From NCBI RefSeq assembly GCF_027853245.1, contig NZ_JAPTZM010000007.1: a DNA stretch of 64,000 nt; one strand, 5' to 3'. The notes beneath the pieces are model-generated. The model was not told the origin of the DNA and made no database searches. It was given only the letters and a program-made list of their open reading frames with translations. The stretch is from Atlantibacter subterraneus (GTDB lineage Bacteria > Pseudomonadota > Gammaproteobacteria > Enterobacterales > Enterobacteriaceae). Numbering within the stretch: position 1 is the first letter of the stretch; each line of letters begins with the position of its first letter. This document shows positions 41,397-50,564 of the stretch, one piece after another. Made by a program: the position numbers and the translations under genes.

Positions 41397-42656
41397 CTAT
41401 GCCTTCGGCGCGATCAGGCGCGGAGTGATGAACACCACCAGTTCTCGTCGTTCATCATCTTTCCCGTCATAGCTAAATAAGCCGCCCAGCAGCGGGATAT
41501 CGCCCAAAAACGGTACGCTGTCCTTACCGCCTTTACGCTTCTGCTGAAAAATGCCGCCGAGGGCAATCGTTTCGCCGTCTTTTATTTCCACCTGGGTTTC
41601 GATTTCCTGCTTATCAATCGCCATCACTTCGCCATCCGACTGTTTTAATACCTGCCCCGGCATATTCTGGCTGATGCGCAGTTTCATCCTGATCCTGCCA
41701 AAGGGTTGAATGGTTGGCGTCACCTCCATCCCCAATACCGCTTCTTTAAATTCGATTGAGGTCGCGCCGCTTTCACCGCTGGAAACCTGATAGGGAATTT
41801 CGCTGCCCTGTTTGATGCTTGCAGGCTGCTGGTGCGAAGCCAGCAGGCGCGGGCTGGCGATGATCTCCAGCTTATGCTTTTGTTCCAGCGCGGAAAGCTC
41901 GAGATCCAGCATGTTGCCGTTAATCCGGCCAACGTTAAAACTCAGTCGCGTTGAGGCTTCAGGAACAGAAAGATCGGCAGAAATCGCACTGGGGCGATAC
42001 AGCCGCTCTTTGCCTTCGCCCTCCGCCGTACTCCACTTTACGCCCAGCTCGCGCAGGCTGGTTTGATTGATGGTGACAATATGCGCCGAGAGTTCCACCT
42101 GCCCTACCGGAATATCCATGCTGGCAATCCAGCTCTCTATCTTTTTGAGCGCCGCGCGGTTGTCGTCAATCAGCAGTCGGTTGGTGCGTTTATCCGCCAT
42201 CACGCTGCCTTTCGGGCCCAGCAGTTTGTCACCCAGGGCCGTCATCGCCGCCGCCAGTTCTGTCGCATCGGCGTAGCGAAGGGACACCGTACGGGTACTT
42301 AACGGCTGGTTACTGAGCCGCTTTAAGCGGGCTTGCTCTTCTTCTTGCTGCTGGCGCTGTTGCCATTCCGCTGGATAAACCCGCAGGATATTGCCCTCTT
42401 TACGCCAGTGAAGTTGGCCGATCTCCACAACGGTTTGAAAGGCCATCTGCCAGGGAACGTTCACCAGATGTAGCGTCACGTCACCCGCTACCTCGGGCGC
42501 AACGATCACGTTTTGTTTTTCCGTCTCCGCCAGCGCTTGTAAAACCTGACGTATGGGCACGTCATCAACGACCAGAGAGATATTACTTGCCGGCTTTGCG
42601 GCTATTGCGCCCAGTGGGAGCAGCATCAGCCCGGCTAATCTGCACATCCTTGCCAT
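41397..42656 (-). CDS. hofQ: Secretin HofQ
   Basis: The 419-residue outer-membrane secretin of the PilQ/ComE family begins with a signal peptide (MARMCRLAGLMLLPLGAIAAKP), then a STN/N-domain (ISLVVDDVPIRQVLQALAETEKQN), N1-type domains and the C-terminal secretin domain (about 240-417) with the signature VPFLGDIPLLGGLFSY and RRELVVFITPRLI. In E. coli hofQ is required for use of DNA as a nutrient. The start overlaps hofP by 74 bases; later ATGs would cut into the signal peptide. It ends the hofMNOPQ operon. Confidence 0.92.
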   Translation of the reverse strand: MARMCRLAGLMLLPLGAIAAKPASNISLVVDDVPIRQVLQALAETEKQNVIVAPEVAGDVTLHLVNVPWQMAFQTVVEIGQLHWRKEGNILRVYPAEWQQRQQQEEEQARLKRLSNQPLSTRTVSLRYADATELAAAMTALGDKLLGPKGSVMADKRTNRLLIDDNRAALKKIESWIASMDIPVGQVELSAHIVTINQTSLRELGVKWSTAEGEGKERLYRPSAISADLSVPEASTRLSFNVGRINGNMLDLELSALEQKHKLEIIASPRLLASHQQPASIKQGSEIPYQVSSGESGATSIEFKEAVLGMEVTPTIQPFGRIRMKLRISQNMPGQVLKQSDGEVMAIDKQEIETQVEIKDGETIALGGIFQQKRKGGKDSVPFLGDIPLLGGLFSYDGKDDERRELVVFITPRLIAPKA

Positions 42657-42975
42657 AGAATTTTTCCTTCCGTTGCCAACGAATCTCACCGTTATCACAC
42701 CCGGCAGGTATGGCGAGCACCATCGCGTCCGTGGTGATGTCCTTAACCTGTAACTCTGCCGATAAATTCTGGTTCGGGCTCACCCGTAGCCATTTACCTT
42801 CCGGGTTCTCAATTAACGCTTTAATTGCCGACGCGTTACCCACCGCGCCGTGAAAGCGCCATGTCTCCCACTGCGCGTACGGGCAGTTATTAACGGGCGG
42901 CTGGAAAGGATCGCGGGGAGCAGCATCCGCCGCCAGGCAGCACAATAGTGAAAGTGTCGCGATGCTATTTCTCAT
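42583..42975 (-). CDS. hofP: HofP, PilP-like protein
   Basis: The 130-residue protein has an N-terminal signal-like segment (MRNSIATLSLLCCLAADAAP) and a short beta-rich domain (..WETWRFHGAVGNASAIKALIENPEGKWLRVSPNQNLSAELQVKDITTDAMVLAIP) resembling the PilP family that links the inner-membrane complex to the secretin. The last 24 codons overlap hofQ in another frame. Identified mainly by position and family resemblance. Confidence 0.82.
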   Translation of the reverse strand: MRNSIATLSLLCCLAADAAPRDPFQPPVNNCPYAQWETWRFHGAVGNASAIKALIENPEGKWLRVSPNQNLSAELQVKDITTDAMVLAIPAGCDNGEIRWQRKEKFYGKDVQISRADAAPTGRNSRKAGK

Positions 42976-43444
42976 GGGCAGCCTCCAGCAGCAGGGTCAC
43001 GGTTAGCGCTCCCCCTTCACCGGCTGCCACGGAGAAACGTTTTAAGCGCGCATCGGTACGGGATAGCGCGTTAAACAGCCCAGGCACGGGTAACCATTGG
43101 CTGCGTAACTCCAGCTCGGCTGATTCACCCTCTGGCTGCCATTTCATCAGCGTCACGCCGGGGAGTTTACCCGTCGCCATGGCAGAGAAACTCTCTGATG
43201 TCAGAGCCGGTAAATTGCGTTGCGTTGCGTTGAGTTGCGCGCCGAGTACGCGGCTTATTTGTTGCTCTTCTTTTATTGCCCGCACGCCCGCTGCCCGGCT
43301 GAGGCGTTGCTGCTCCAGCGCCTGGTAGCCTGGATGGATGACCCAAAGCCAGCCCAGCGCCATCAACAACAGCATCGCCGCTGCCCATGTGGCAACACGC
43401 AGCCTGGCGTCCGCCGTAAGCCATTGTTCAAAGAGTCGGCGCAT
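42965..43444 (-). CDS. hofO: HofO, PilO-like protein
   Basis: The 159-residue protein has one N-terminal membrane helix (about 17-37, RVATWAAAMLLLMALGWLWVI) and a periplasmic part beginning with a coiled coil (EQQRLSRAAGVRAIKEEQQISRVL), the architecture of PilO/GspM-type assembly proteins. It overlaps hofN by 17 bases and hofP by 11 bases. Confidence 0.82.
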   Translation of the reverse strand: MRRLFEQWLTADARLRVATWAAAMLLLMALGWLWVIHPGYQALEQQRLSRAAGVRAIKEEQQISRVLGAQLNATQRNLPALTSESFSAMATGKLPGVTLMKWQPEGESAELELRSQWLPVPGLFNALSRTDARLKRFSVAAGEGGALTVTLLLEAAHEK

Positions 43445-43976
43445 CGTCAGGCTCCAGGGTCAACGACCAGTGAAATTGCCATGCGCCATCACTATCACGC
43501 GCGGTCGCCCCCTGATGAAGCATACCCGCGCCAGGCAACGCTTTTAGCGTCTCCGCCCACTGGCTTAACGCTTCCGACGTTAAAGATTTACCGGTGATCT
43601 CCAGCCGCCCGGCGTCAAAACGCAGCGCGGTAAACCAGACCGCATCCGGCAACTGCGCGGCGAGCTGTTCCAGCCGCTGTCCCCAACGTTGAAAAGTGGC
43701 CTGCGCCTTACGTGTCGCCAGCCGCTGTTGATGCTCAACCGCCAGCTCGTCCAGCCGCTGGCGTTGCCGGGCATTGTCGCCACGAAGCGTTTTCAACTGT
43801 TGGGGCGACGGCTGCACTAACCGCCCCTGCTCGAGACAGTATTCGATATACCCACGCCACGTGCCGCACACCGCCGCAATCGTGATAAGGCCCGCCAGAA
43901 ACAGGCTGGTCCACAATATCATTCGCTGCTTTAGTCGCTGCGCGCGCCAGGGAAGAAGATTAATTAGCCCGCTCAT
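43428..43976 (-). CDS. hofN: HofN, PilN-like protein
   Basis: The 182-residue protein begins with the PilN hallmark INLLPWR (residues 5-11), followed by one membrane helix (about 18-40) and a periplasmic coiled-coil/ferredoxin-like domain. The ATG at 43976 overlaps the hofM stop by four bases; an in-frame upstream start would run further into hofM and lacks family support. Part of the inner-membrane alignment complex of a type IV pilus-like DNA-uptake system. Confidence 0.88.
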   Translation of the reverse strand: MSGLINLLPWRAQRLKQRMILWTSLFLAGLITIAAVCGTWRGYIEYCLEQGRLVQPSPQQLKTLRGDNARQRQRLDELAVEHQQRLATRKAQATFQRWGQRLEQLAAQLPDAVWFTALRFDAGRLEITGKSLTSEALSQWAETLKALPGAGMLHQGATARDSDGAWQFHWSLTLEPDDAPTL

Positions 43977-44761
43977 ATCGGGTAATTCCCCATCGCCAGG
44001 CCAAGCGCCACGGCAAAACGCCATTCGTCAGGCGCTTTTGGCGGATGTACCCATGTCAGCCAGCGCCAGGGATCGCAAACCGCTGCGCCCTCCTGCGGCG
44101 TGTCGCTACAGCAAAGCCATTGCGAGAGGGGAATAGACAGCGTCTGGGCCAGGCCGCCGAGGCCGCCTTCAGTCTGGCCTCCCCAACGTTCCCGTGTCGC
44201 CCAGAGCCACTGTTCGCCATCGCAGGCGGCAATTCCCTGTATCTGCGGTGCGGCGTAAGGAAAAAAGCTGGTTAATGCGCACGCATCGGGCGTAAGCGCG
44301 TAATAAGAAAACCCACCACGCTCCAACAGCGCTATCACATCCCCCACTTCCTGACGGTGTGCTGCAGTGACGAAAAGCGTCTTTTGCGCCGCGTCAGGGC
44401 GGTAATCGGAAAAAAGGCTTTCCGGTGCCATTTGTAGCGCTTTTGCCGTCGCCGTCGTGACATAGGCCTGGCATTCCGACTCGCAAAGTTGGTCAGGTAG
44501 CGGCATGGTGCGCTGCAGCGTTCGCCTGGCCGGAAACGCAACGCGCAGATGATGCTGCGCTGGCAGTTCGGCACGCAGCGTTTGCAGCGCCTGAATGAGC
44601 GGCGCGTTGCTGATGATTAAGCCGTGGCAATCGGTCGCAGCGCTAAGCGGAAAATACCACCACTTCTTGAGCTGCCAGCCTTCCCGGCGGCGCTGCACCG
44701 CAACGGCCCTAATGCCATCCCTTTGAATATGAAGACCAATTTTCCAGACGCGACTCACCAT
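43973..44761 (-). CDS. hofM: HofM, PilM-like protein
   Basis: The 262-residue cytoplasmic protein is related to PilM/FtsA-type actin-fold proteins (MVSRVWKIGLHIQRDGIRAVAVQ, HLRVAFPARRTLQRTMPLPD, and WRFAVALGLAMGNYPI at the C-terminus). It begins hofMNOPQ and is divergent from mrcA. Hof proteins diverge rapidly among enterobacteria and this one is only moderately like the E. coli protein, but the operon order settles the call. Confidence 0.88.
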   Translation of the reverse strand: MVSRVWKIGLHIQRDGIRAVAVQRRREGWQLKKWWYFPLSAATDCHGLIISNAPLIQALQTLRAELPAQHHLRVAFPARRTLQRTMPLPDQLCESECQAYVTTATAKALQMAPESLFSDYRPDAAQKTLFVTAAHRQEVGDVIALLERGGFSYYALTPDACALTSFFPYAAPQIQGIAACDGEQWLWATRERWGGQTEGGLGGLAQTLSIPLSQWLCCSDTPQEGAAVCDPWRWLTWVHPPKAPDEWRFAVALGLAMGNYPI

Positions 44762-44879
44762 ATTGCACTCCTTGCAGCCCCTGTTAATGAAAAGGACATA
44801 TCAATGCTTCTGGCTTGCCTTTATACTACCGAGCTGTTGTTTATAAACTGCCCAATTGAAATCTGGTGAGAAATCCTCG

Positions 44880-47432
44880 GTGAAGTTCGTAAAGTATTTA
44901 TTCATCCTTGCAGTGTGTTGCATCCTGCTGGGAGCAGGCTCGATTTATGGTTTGTACAAATATGTCGAGCCGCAACTGCCTGACGTCGCGACGCTAAAAG
45001 ACGTGCGTTTGCAAATACCTATGCAGGTTTACAGCGCGGATAATGAACTTATTGCGCAGTTTGGCGAAAAGCGCCGCATCCCGTTAACGCTCAAGCAAAT
45101 CCCGCCGGAACTGGTTAAAGCGATTATCGCCACCGAAGACAGCCGCTTTTATGAGCATCACGGCGTCGACCCGGTGGGGATTTTCCGCGCCACCAGTGTG
45201 GCGCTGTTTTCAGGGCATGCCTCCCAGGGGGCCAGTACCATTACGCAGCAGCTGGCGCGTAACTTCTTCCTGAGCCCCGAGCGCAAGCTGATGCGCAAGA
45301 TTAAAGAGGTGTTTCTCGCCATCCGCATTGAGCAGTTGCTTAACAAAGACGACATTCTTGAGCTGTACCTCAACAAGATCTATCTCGGCTACCGCGCCTA
45401 TGGCGTTGGAGCTGCTGCACAGGTCTATTTTGGTAAAACCGTCGATCAGTTAACGCTCAGTGAGATTGCGGTGATTGCCGGTCTGCCGAAAGCGCCGTCG
45501 ACCTATAACCCGCTGTATTCGCTGGATCGCGCCACCGCGCGTCGTAACGTGGTGCTGGCGCGTATGCTGAACGAAGGCTACATCACGCAGCAGCAGTACG
45601 ACACGGCGCGTAGTGAAGCCATCGACGCCAACTATCACGCGCCGGAAATCGCGTTCTCTTCCCCTTACCTCGCGGAACTGGTGCGCCAGGAGATGGTGAG
45701 CCGCTACGGCGAAAAAGCCTATGAAGACGGCTACAAGGTTTACACCACCGTTAAGCGCAAAGATCAGCAGGCCGCACAGCAGGCGGTACGCGATAACGTT
45801 CTTGCCTATGACATGCGCCACGGCTACCGCGGCCCGGCTAACGTGCTGTGGAAAGTCGGCGAAGCGGCGTGGGACCAGAAGAAAATTATCGATTCACTGA
45901 AAGGCCTGCCGGGCTATGGCCCGCTGCGCGCCGCCGTGGTGACCCAGGCCAGCGCCGATGAGGCTACTGCGCTGATGGCCGATGGCTCCAGCGTGTCGCT
46001 GAAAATGGCCGGCGTGCGCTGGGCGCGCCCTTACCGTTCCGATACCGCCCAGGGGCCAACACCGCGCCGGGTGACTGACGTTTTGCAGGCGGGCCAGCAA
46101 ATCTGGGTCCGTCAGGTGGATGAAAACTGGTGGCTGGCGCAGGTGCCGGACGTCAACTCTGCGCTGGTATCGCTCAACCCGCGTGACGGCGCGGTACTGG
46201 CGCTGGTAGGCGGCTTCGACTTTAACCAGAGCAAATTCAACCGCGCGACCCAGGCGCTGCGTCAGGTCGGCTCGAATATCAAACCGTTCCTTTACACCGC
46301 AGCGATGGATAAAGGGCTGACGCTGGCAAGCATCCTCAACGATGTGCCGATTTCACGCTGGGATGCAGGTGCAGGCTCTGACTGGCGTCCGAAAAACTCC
46401 CCGGCAGAGTATGCCGGCCCGATCCGTTTACGCCAGGGCTTAGGCCAGTCGAAAAACGTGGTGATGGTGCGCGCCATGCGCGCCATGGGCGTGGACTACG
46501 CTGCGGAATACCTGCAACGCTTTGGTTTCCCGGCGCAGAATATTGTGCATACCGAATCGCTGGCGCTGGGTTCCGCCTCCTTTACGCCGATGCAGGTTGC
46601 GCGCGGCTATGCGGTGATGGCCAACGGCGGTTTCCTGGTGGACCCGTATTTCATCACCAAAATCGTCAATGAGCAGGGCGACAATATTTTCGAAGCCAAA
46701 CCGAAAATCGCCTGCCCGGAGTGCGATCTGCCGGTGATTTATGGCGAAACGCCGAAATCCAACGTGCTGGATAACAACAACGTGGAAGATGTCGCCATCT
46801 CTCAGGAGCAGCAAAACGCCGCCGTACCGATGCCGCAACTGGAGCAGGTCAACCGCGCGCTGGTGGCGCAAAGCCAGCCGCAGGAATATGCCCCCCACGT
46901 GATCAACACGCCGCTGGCCTTCCTGATGAAAAGCGCGCTGAACACCAACATCTTTGGCGAACCCGGCTGGCAGGGCACCGGCTGGCGTGCTGGCCGCGAT
47001 CTTCAGCGTAAGGATATCGGCGGTAAAACCGGCACCACTAACAGCTCGAAGGATGCCTGGTTCTCCGGCTACGGTCCGGGCGTGGTGACCTCAGTGTGGA
47101 TTGGTTTTGACGATCACCGTCGCGACCTTGGCCGCACCACCGCGTCTGGCGCAATCAAAGATCAGATCTCCGGTTATGAAGGCGGGGCGAAAAGCGCCCA
47201 GCCTGCCTGGGATGCCTTTATGAAATCGATTCTGGAAGGCGTGCCGGAAGAGCCGCTGACGCCGCCGCCGGGCATTATCAGCGTTAATATCGATCGCAGC
47301 ACCGGCCAGTTGGCGAACGGCGGAAACAGTCGCGAAGAGTATTTCATTGAAGGGACGCAGCCGACGCAGCATGCGATTCATGAAGTGGGCACCACTATTA
47401 TCGACAACGGTGAAACCCACGAGCTGTTTTAA
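44880..47432 (+). CDS. mrcA: Penicillin-binding protein 1A
   Basis: The 850-residue bifunctional peptidoglycan synthase has a short cytoplasmic tail and membrane helix (about 5-28), a GT51 glycosyltransferase domain with Glu86 in TEDSRF, an ODD-type domain and a transpeptidase domain with the catalytic SNIK at Ser465-Lys468 and KTGT from Lys716. I chose the GTG start at 44880 because it gives exactly the E. coli PBP1A length and sequence start (KFVKYL..); an ATG at 44856 is in frame but not conserved. Divergent from hof and followed by a strong terminator. Confidence 0.96.
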   Translation: MKFVKYLFILAVCCILLGAGSIYGLYKYVEPQLPDVATLKDVRLQIPMQVYSADNELIAQFGEKRRIPLTLKQIPPELVKAIIATEDSRFYEHHGVDPVGIFRATSVALFSGHASQGASTITQQLARNFFLSPERKLMRKIKEVFLAIRIEQLLNKDDILELYLNKIYLGYRAYGVGAAAQVYFGKTVDQLTLSEIAVIAGLPKAPSTYNPLYSLDRATARRNVVLARMLNEGYITQQQYDTARSEAIDANYHAPEIAFSSPYLAELVRQEMVSRYGEKAYEDGYKVYTTVKRKDQQAAQQAVRDNVLAYDMRHGYRGPANVLWKVGEAAWDQKKIIDSLKGLPGYGPLRAAVVTQASADEATALMADGSSVSLKMAGVRWARPYRSDTAQGPTPRRVTDVLQAGQQIWVRQVDENWWLAQVPDVNSALVSLNPRDGAVLALVGGFDFNQSKFNRATQALRQVGSNIKPFLYTAAMDKGLTLASILNDVPISRWDAGAGSDWRPKNSPAEYAGPIRLRQGLGQSKNVVMVRAMRAMGVDYAAEYLQRFGFPAQNIVHTESLALGSASFTPMQVARGYAVMANGGFLVDPYFITKIVNEQGDNIFEAKPKIACPECDLPVIYGETPKSNVLDNNNVEDVAISQEQQNAAVPMPQLEQVNRALVAQSQPQEYAPHVINTPLAFLMKSALNTNIFGEPGWQGTGWRAGRDLQRKDIGGKTGTTNSSKDAWFSGYGPGVVTSVWIGFDDHRRDLGRTTASGAIKDQISGYEGGAKSAQPAWDAFMKSILEGVPEEPLTPPPGIISVNIDRSTGQLANGGNSREEYFIEGTQPTQHAIHEVGTTIIDNGETHELF

Positions 47433-47446
47433 CCGGTAGCGCTAAA

Positions 47447-47474
47447 AATTAAGGCCCTTTTCAGGGCCTTAATT
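47447..47474. terminator. Bidirectional terminator between mrcA and nudE
   Basis: AATTAAGGCCCT (47447-47458) and AGGGCCTTAATT (47463-47474) form a perfect 12-base-pair stem with a 4-base loop, with T/A tracts on both sides, between convergent genes. Confidence 0.88.
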
Positions 47475-47483
47475 ATTTGTCGT

Positions 47484-48044
47484 TTAGAGTCGGCCCTGCG
47501 CTCGCAGCCACTCCCGCACCAGGAACAGCGCGCTAACGTTACGCGCTTCGTTGAAATCCGGATCGTCCAGCAGCGCCATCATATCCTTCAACGGCCAGTG
47601 TACTTTTGGCAGCGGCTCCGGCTCATCACCTTGCAGGGATTCCGGATAAAGATTTTCCGCCACCACGATATTCATTTTGCTGGAGAAGTAGGACGGTGCC
47701 ATGGTCAGCTTTTTGAGAAACGTTAGCTGGTGCGCGCCAAAGCCCACCTCTTCTTTCAATTCGCGGTTCGCGGCTTCAAACACCGTTTCGCCCGGATCGA
47801 TCAGCCCTTTCGAAAAGCCCAGTTCGTAGGATTCAGTCCCCACCGCATATTCCCGGATCAGCACCAGACTCTCGTCAATGATCGGCACGATCATCACCGC
47901 CTCGCGGGTCGAGGGGCGCATACGCTCGTAAACCCGACGCACGCCGTTGCTGAACTCCAGATCCACCGTTTCGACGTTAAAGAGGCGCGAACGGGCGACG
48001 GTTTCAACACGCAAAATAGTAGGCTTTTGTAATGGTTTACTCAT
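47484..48044 (-). CDS. nudE: ADP compounds hydrolase NudE
   Basis: The 186-residue Nudix hydrolase acts on ADP-ribose, Ap3A and NADH-like compounds. The Nudix box is GLIDPGETVFEAANRELKEEVGFG (about 91-114). The ATG at 48044 begins MSKPLQKPTILRVE and gives the E. coli length; the reading upstream to 48095 is not conserved. Convergent with mrcA, divergent from igaA. Confidence 0.95.
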   Translation of the reverse strand: MSKPLQKPTILRVETVARSRLFNVETVDLEFSNGVRRVYERMRPSTREAVMIVPIIDESLVLIREYAVGTESYELGFSKGLIDPGETVFEAANRELKEEVGFGAHQLTFLKKLTMAPSYFSSKMNIVVAENLYPESLQGDEPEPLPKVHWPLKDMMALLDDPDFNEARNVSALFLVREWLRAQGRL

Positions 48045-48363
48045 CGTAAGGAGAATGAAATAAGGAGAATGACAATATTGTGCGATATCCCACACAGTTT
48101 GACCAATGTTAATTGTTTGTTATTTACACTTTTGGCATTTTCCTGGAGGCTCAGCCCGATGAGCGATGTCGCCGGGTTTGAAATCCTGCTAAGAATTTGC
48201 TGATAATTCAGCGGTTCTATTGCTGTTATTCTGAATCGTCGCGACAAGGCCAGCAAAACAACCGGTTTGCGCTACAGTCGTCGATAAATACTCACTGACA
48301 ATAATTTTTGTTACAGTTCACCTTCGCGCGTGGAATGAAGACTTTTTTGGTTATGGGGAACGC
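48045..48363. other. nudE-igaA intergenic region
   Basis: This 319-base region separates divergent nudE and igaA and should contain both promoters. It is AT-rich near 48100-48130 and again near 48290-48350. I see no convincing gene, terminator or named operator. Confidence 0.5.
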
Positions 48364-50502
48364 ATGGGCACCTTATTGACGGTAGTAGTGACGGTGCTGG
48401 TTATAGGGATAGCAGTCGGTTTGATTTTCAGGCATCGCCTGGGGCAACGCCGTGCGCTGCCGTTGCTGCAAGCCTTTGCTGGCGCGGCCACCCGCAAGCT
48501 GACGCCGGAAGAGCGCAGCGCCGTTGAAAGCTATCTGGAGTCGCTGTCCCGTACGGAGAGTGCGCCCGCCCCAACCGGCTCCAGCAAGTCGCCCGGGACG
48601 CTAACGCTGACGCCGCAGAGCAATACCGTATACGCCGTAACGCGGGCGATCACCCGCTATGGCTTATCTACCGACGATCCCAATAAATGGCGTTACTACC
48701 TCGATTCGGTAGAAGTGCATTTACCGCCGTTCTGGGAGCAGTACATTACCGATGATAATAACGTCGAGTTTATCCGCACCGAAACGCGCCCGCTGGTCAT
48801 TTCGCTGAACGGCCACACGCTGCTGAACTCTCATCAGGATACCGGTAGCTACGCCCTCGAACGCGTTACCGGCACCCAGGCATCCATTCGCGGTGAAGAA
48901 AGCGAGCAAATCGAGTTACTGAACGTTCGTCAGGAAACCCGTGAAGAGTATGCCCTGAGCCGCCCGGACGGTTTACGTGAGGCTCTGCTGATTGGCCTCT
49001 CCTTCTTTTTCTTTTTCAGCTGCCTGGTAGCCCCCGAAGTGTTAATTCCCTGGCTCGCCGGGAGCGGTGTTCTGCTTCTGGCCGCTGGCTTGTGGGGAAT
49101 ATTTGCACCGCCTGCCAAAAACACGCTACGCGAAATTCACTGCCTGCGCGGTACGCCAAAACGCTGGGGTTTATTTGGCGAATCCGATCAGGAGCAGATC
49201 AACACTATTTCGCTGGGCATCGTCGATTTAGTGTACCCGCCGCACTGGCAGCCGTTCACCCATTACGATTTAGGCCAGAAAACGGATATCGATATTTATC
49301 TCGATCGCCGCGTCGTCCGTCAGGGGCGCTTTTTATCGCTCCATGAAGAGGTAAAAAACTTCCCGCTGCAACACTGGCTGCGCAGCCTGATATTGAGCGG
49401 CGCGGCGTTTCTGGTGCTGATGATGCTGCTGTTCTGGGTGCCGCTGGATATGCCGATTAAACTTACCGTTTCCTGGTTGAAAGGCGCGCAAACGGTAGAG
49501 GCCACCAGCGTAGAGCAGTTGCAAAAATCGGGGTTAAAAGTGGGTGACACCCTGAAAGTCACAGGTACCGGTATGTGCAATATTCATGTTCCCGGCACCT
49601 ACTCGCCACGCCAGAATTATCCGTTTATGCCGTTCGATTGTTCACAGATTATCTGGAACGCCGCACGACCGCTGCCGCTGCCTGAATCAGAGATCGTCAA
49701 CAACGCCACGGCGCTGACCGAGGCGGTTAACCGCCAGCTTCATCCCCAGGAAAATGATTCCAAAGTCAATCCGCAGTTACGTTCCGCCATCCAGAAATCC
49801 GGCATGGTACTGCTGGATGATTTCGCGGAAATCGTGCTGAAAACGCAGGCGCTGTGTACCGCAGACGATGAGTGCATCCGGCTGAAAAACGCGTTGATCA
49901 ACCTCGGTAACACCAAGGACTGGGAAGCGCTGGTTAAGCGCGCCAGCAGCGGAAAACTCGATGGCGTGAACGTGCTGTTGCGCCCGGTGAGCGCCGAATC
50001 GCTGGATAACCTGGTGACCACCTCTACCGCGCCATTTTTTATTCGTGAAACTAACCGCGCGGCCCAGTCGCTGAACAGCCCGGCTCCCGGCGGCTTTATG
50101 ATTATCAGCGAAGAAGGCGGCGATTTAGTCGATCAGCCGCTGCCGCCGATGTCGCTCTACGATTACCCTGCCCAACAGCAGTGGAGCGAATTCCAGCGGC
50201 TGGCGGAAATGCTGATGCAGACGCCGTTCCACGCCGAAGGGGTGATTACCAGTATCCGCACCGACGCCAACGGCACCGAGCATGTTTCTCTGCACCGTAT
50301 CCCGGACAGCGCTGGCTTATGGCGCTATGTCAGCACCACCCTGCTGCTGTTCGCGATGATTGTTTGTACTCTGTATAACGGCGTGCAGGCGATCCGCCGC
50401 TGGCAGCGCCAGCGCTCGCGGCTGGCGGATATTCAGCAGTATTACGCCAGTTGCTTCAACCAGGAGCTGGTTCCCACCACCGAGGTGCAGCATCTCCCCT
50501 GA
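48364..50502 (+). CDS. igaA: Rcs phosphorelay inhibitor IgaA
   Basis: The 712-residue inner-membrane protein represses the Rcs envelope-stress pathway by contacting RcsD; RcsF relieves this. Membrane helices are visible at about 2-22, 205-245 (LLIGLSFFFFFSCLVAPEVLIPWLAGSGVLLLAAGLWGIF), 337-357 (SLILSGAAFLVLMMLLFWVPL) and 655-675, with a large periplasmic domain between the last two that contains several Cys residues. The length matches the E. coli protein. It is typically essential unless Rcs is disabled. A hairpin terminator follows. Confidence 0.95.
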   Translation: MGTLLTVVVTVLVIGIAVGLIFRHRLGQRRALPLLQAFAGAATRKLTPEERSAVESYLESLSRTESAPAPTGSSKSPGTLTLTPQSNTVYAVTRAITRYGLSTDDPNKWRYYLDSVEVHLPPFWEQYITDDNNVEFIRTETRPLVISLNGHTLLNSHQDTGSYALERVTGTQASIRGEESEQIELLNVRQETREEYALSRPDGLREALLIGLSFFFFFSCLVAPEVLIPWLAGSGVLLLAAGLWGIFAPPAKNTLREIHCLRGTPKRWGLFGESDQEQINTISLGIVDLVYPPHWQPFTHYDLGQKTDIDIYLDRRVVRQGRFLSLHEEVKNFPLQHWLRSLILSGAAFLVLMMLLFWVPLDMPIKLTVSWLKGAQTVEATSVEQLQKSGLKVGDTLKVTGTGMCNIHVPGTYSPRQNYPFMPFDCSQIIWNAARPLPLPESEIVNNATALTEAVNRQLHPQENDSKVNPQLRSAIQKSGMVLLDDFAEIVLKTQALCTADDECIRLKNALINLGNTKDWEALVKRASSGKLDGVNVLLRPVSAESLDNLVTTSTAPFFIRETNRAAQSLNSPAPGGFMIISEEGGDLVDQPLPPMSLYDYPAQQQWSEFQRLAEMLMQTPFHAEGVITSIRTDANGTEHVSLHRIPDSAGLWRYVSTTLLLFAMIVCTLYNGVQAIRRWQRQRSRLADIQQYYASCFNQELVPTTEVQHLP

Positions 50503-50509
50503 GTAAAAC

Positions 50510-50547
50510 GTGGCGACGGGTTTATGCTACCCTGTCGTCACTTTTTT
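50510..50547 (+). terminator. Terminator after igaA
   Basis: GTGGCGACGGG (50510-50520) and CCCTGTCGTCAC (50530-50541) pair with one mismatch and one bulge, followed by TTTTTT, just after igaA and before yrfG. Confidence 0.6.
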
Positions 50548-50564
50548 ACAGGATGAGATGACCC

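Noticed and set aside
41397..44761. hof genes as a complete type IV pilus locus
   Set aside because: Only assembly-type proteins (PilM-N-O-P-Q like) are present; pilin, ATPases and prepilin peptidase are not in the window.
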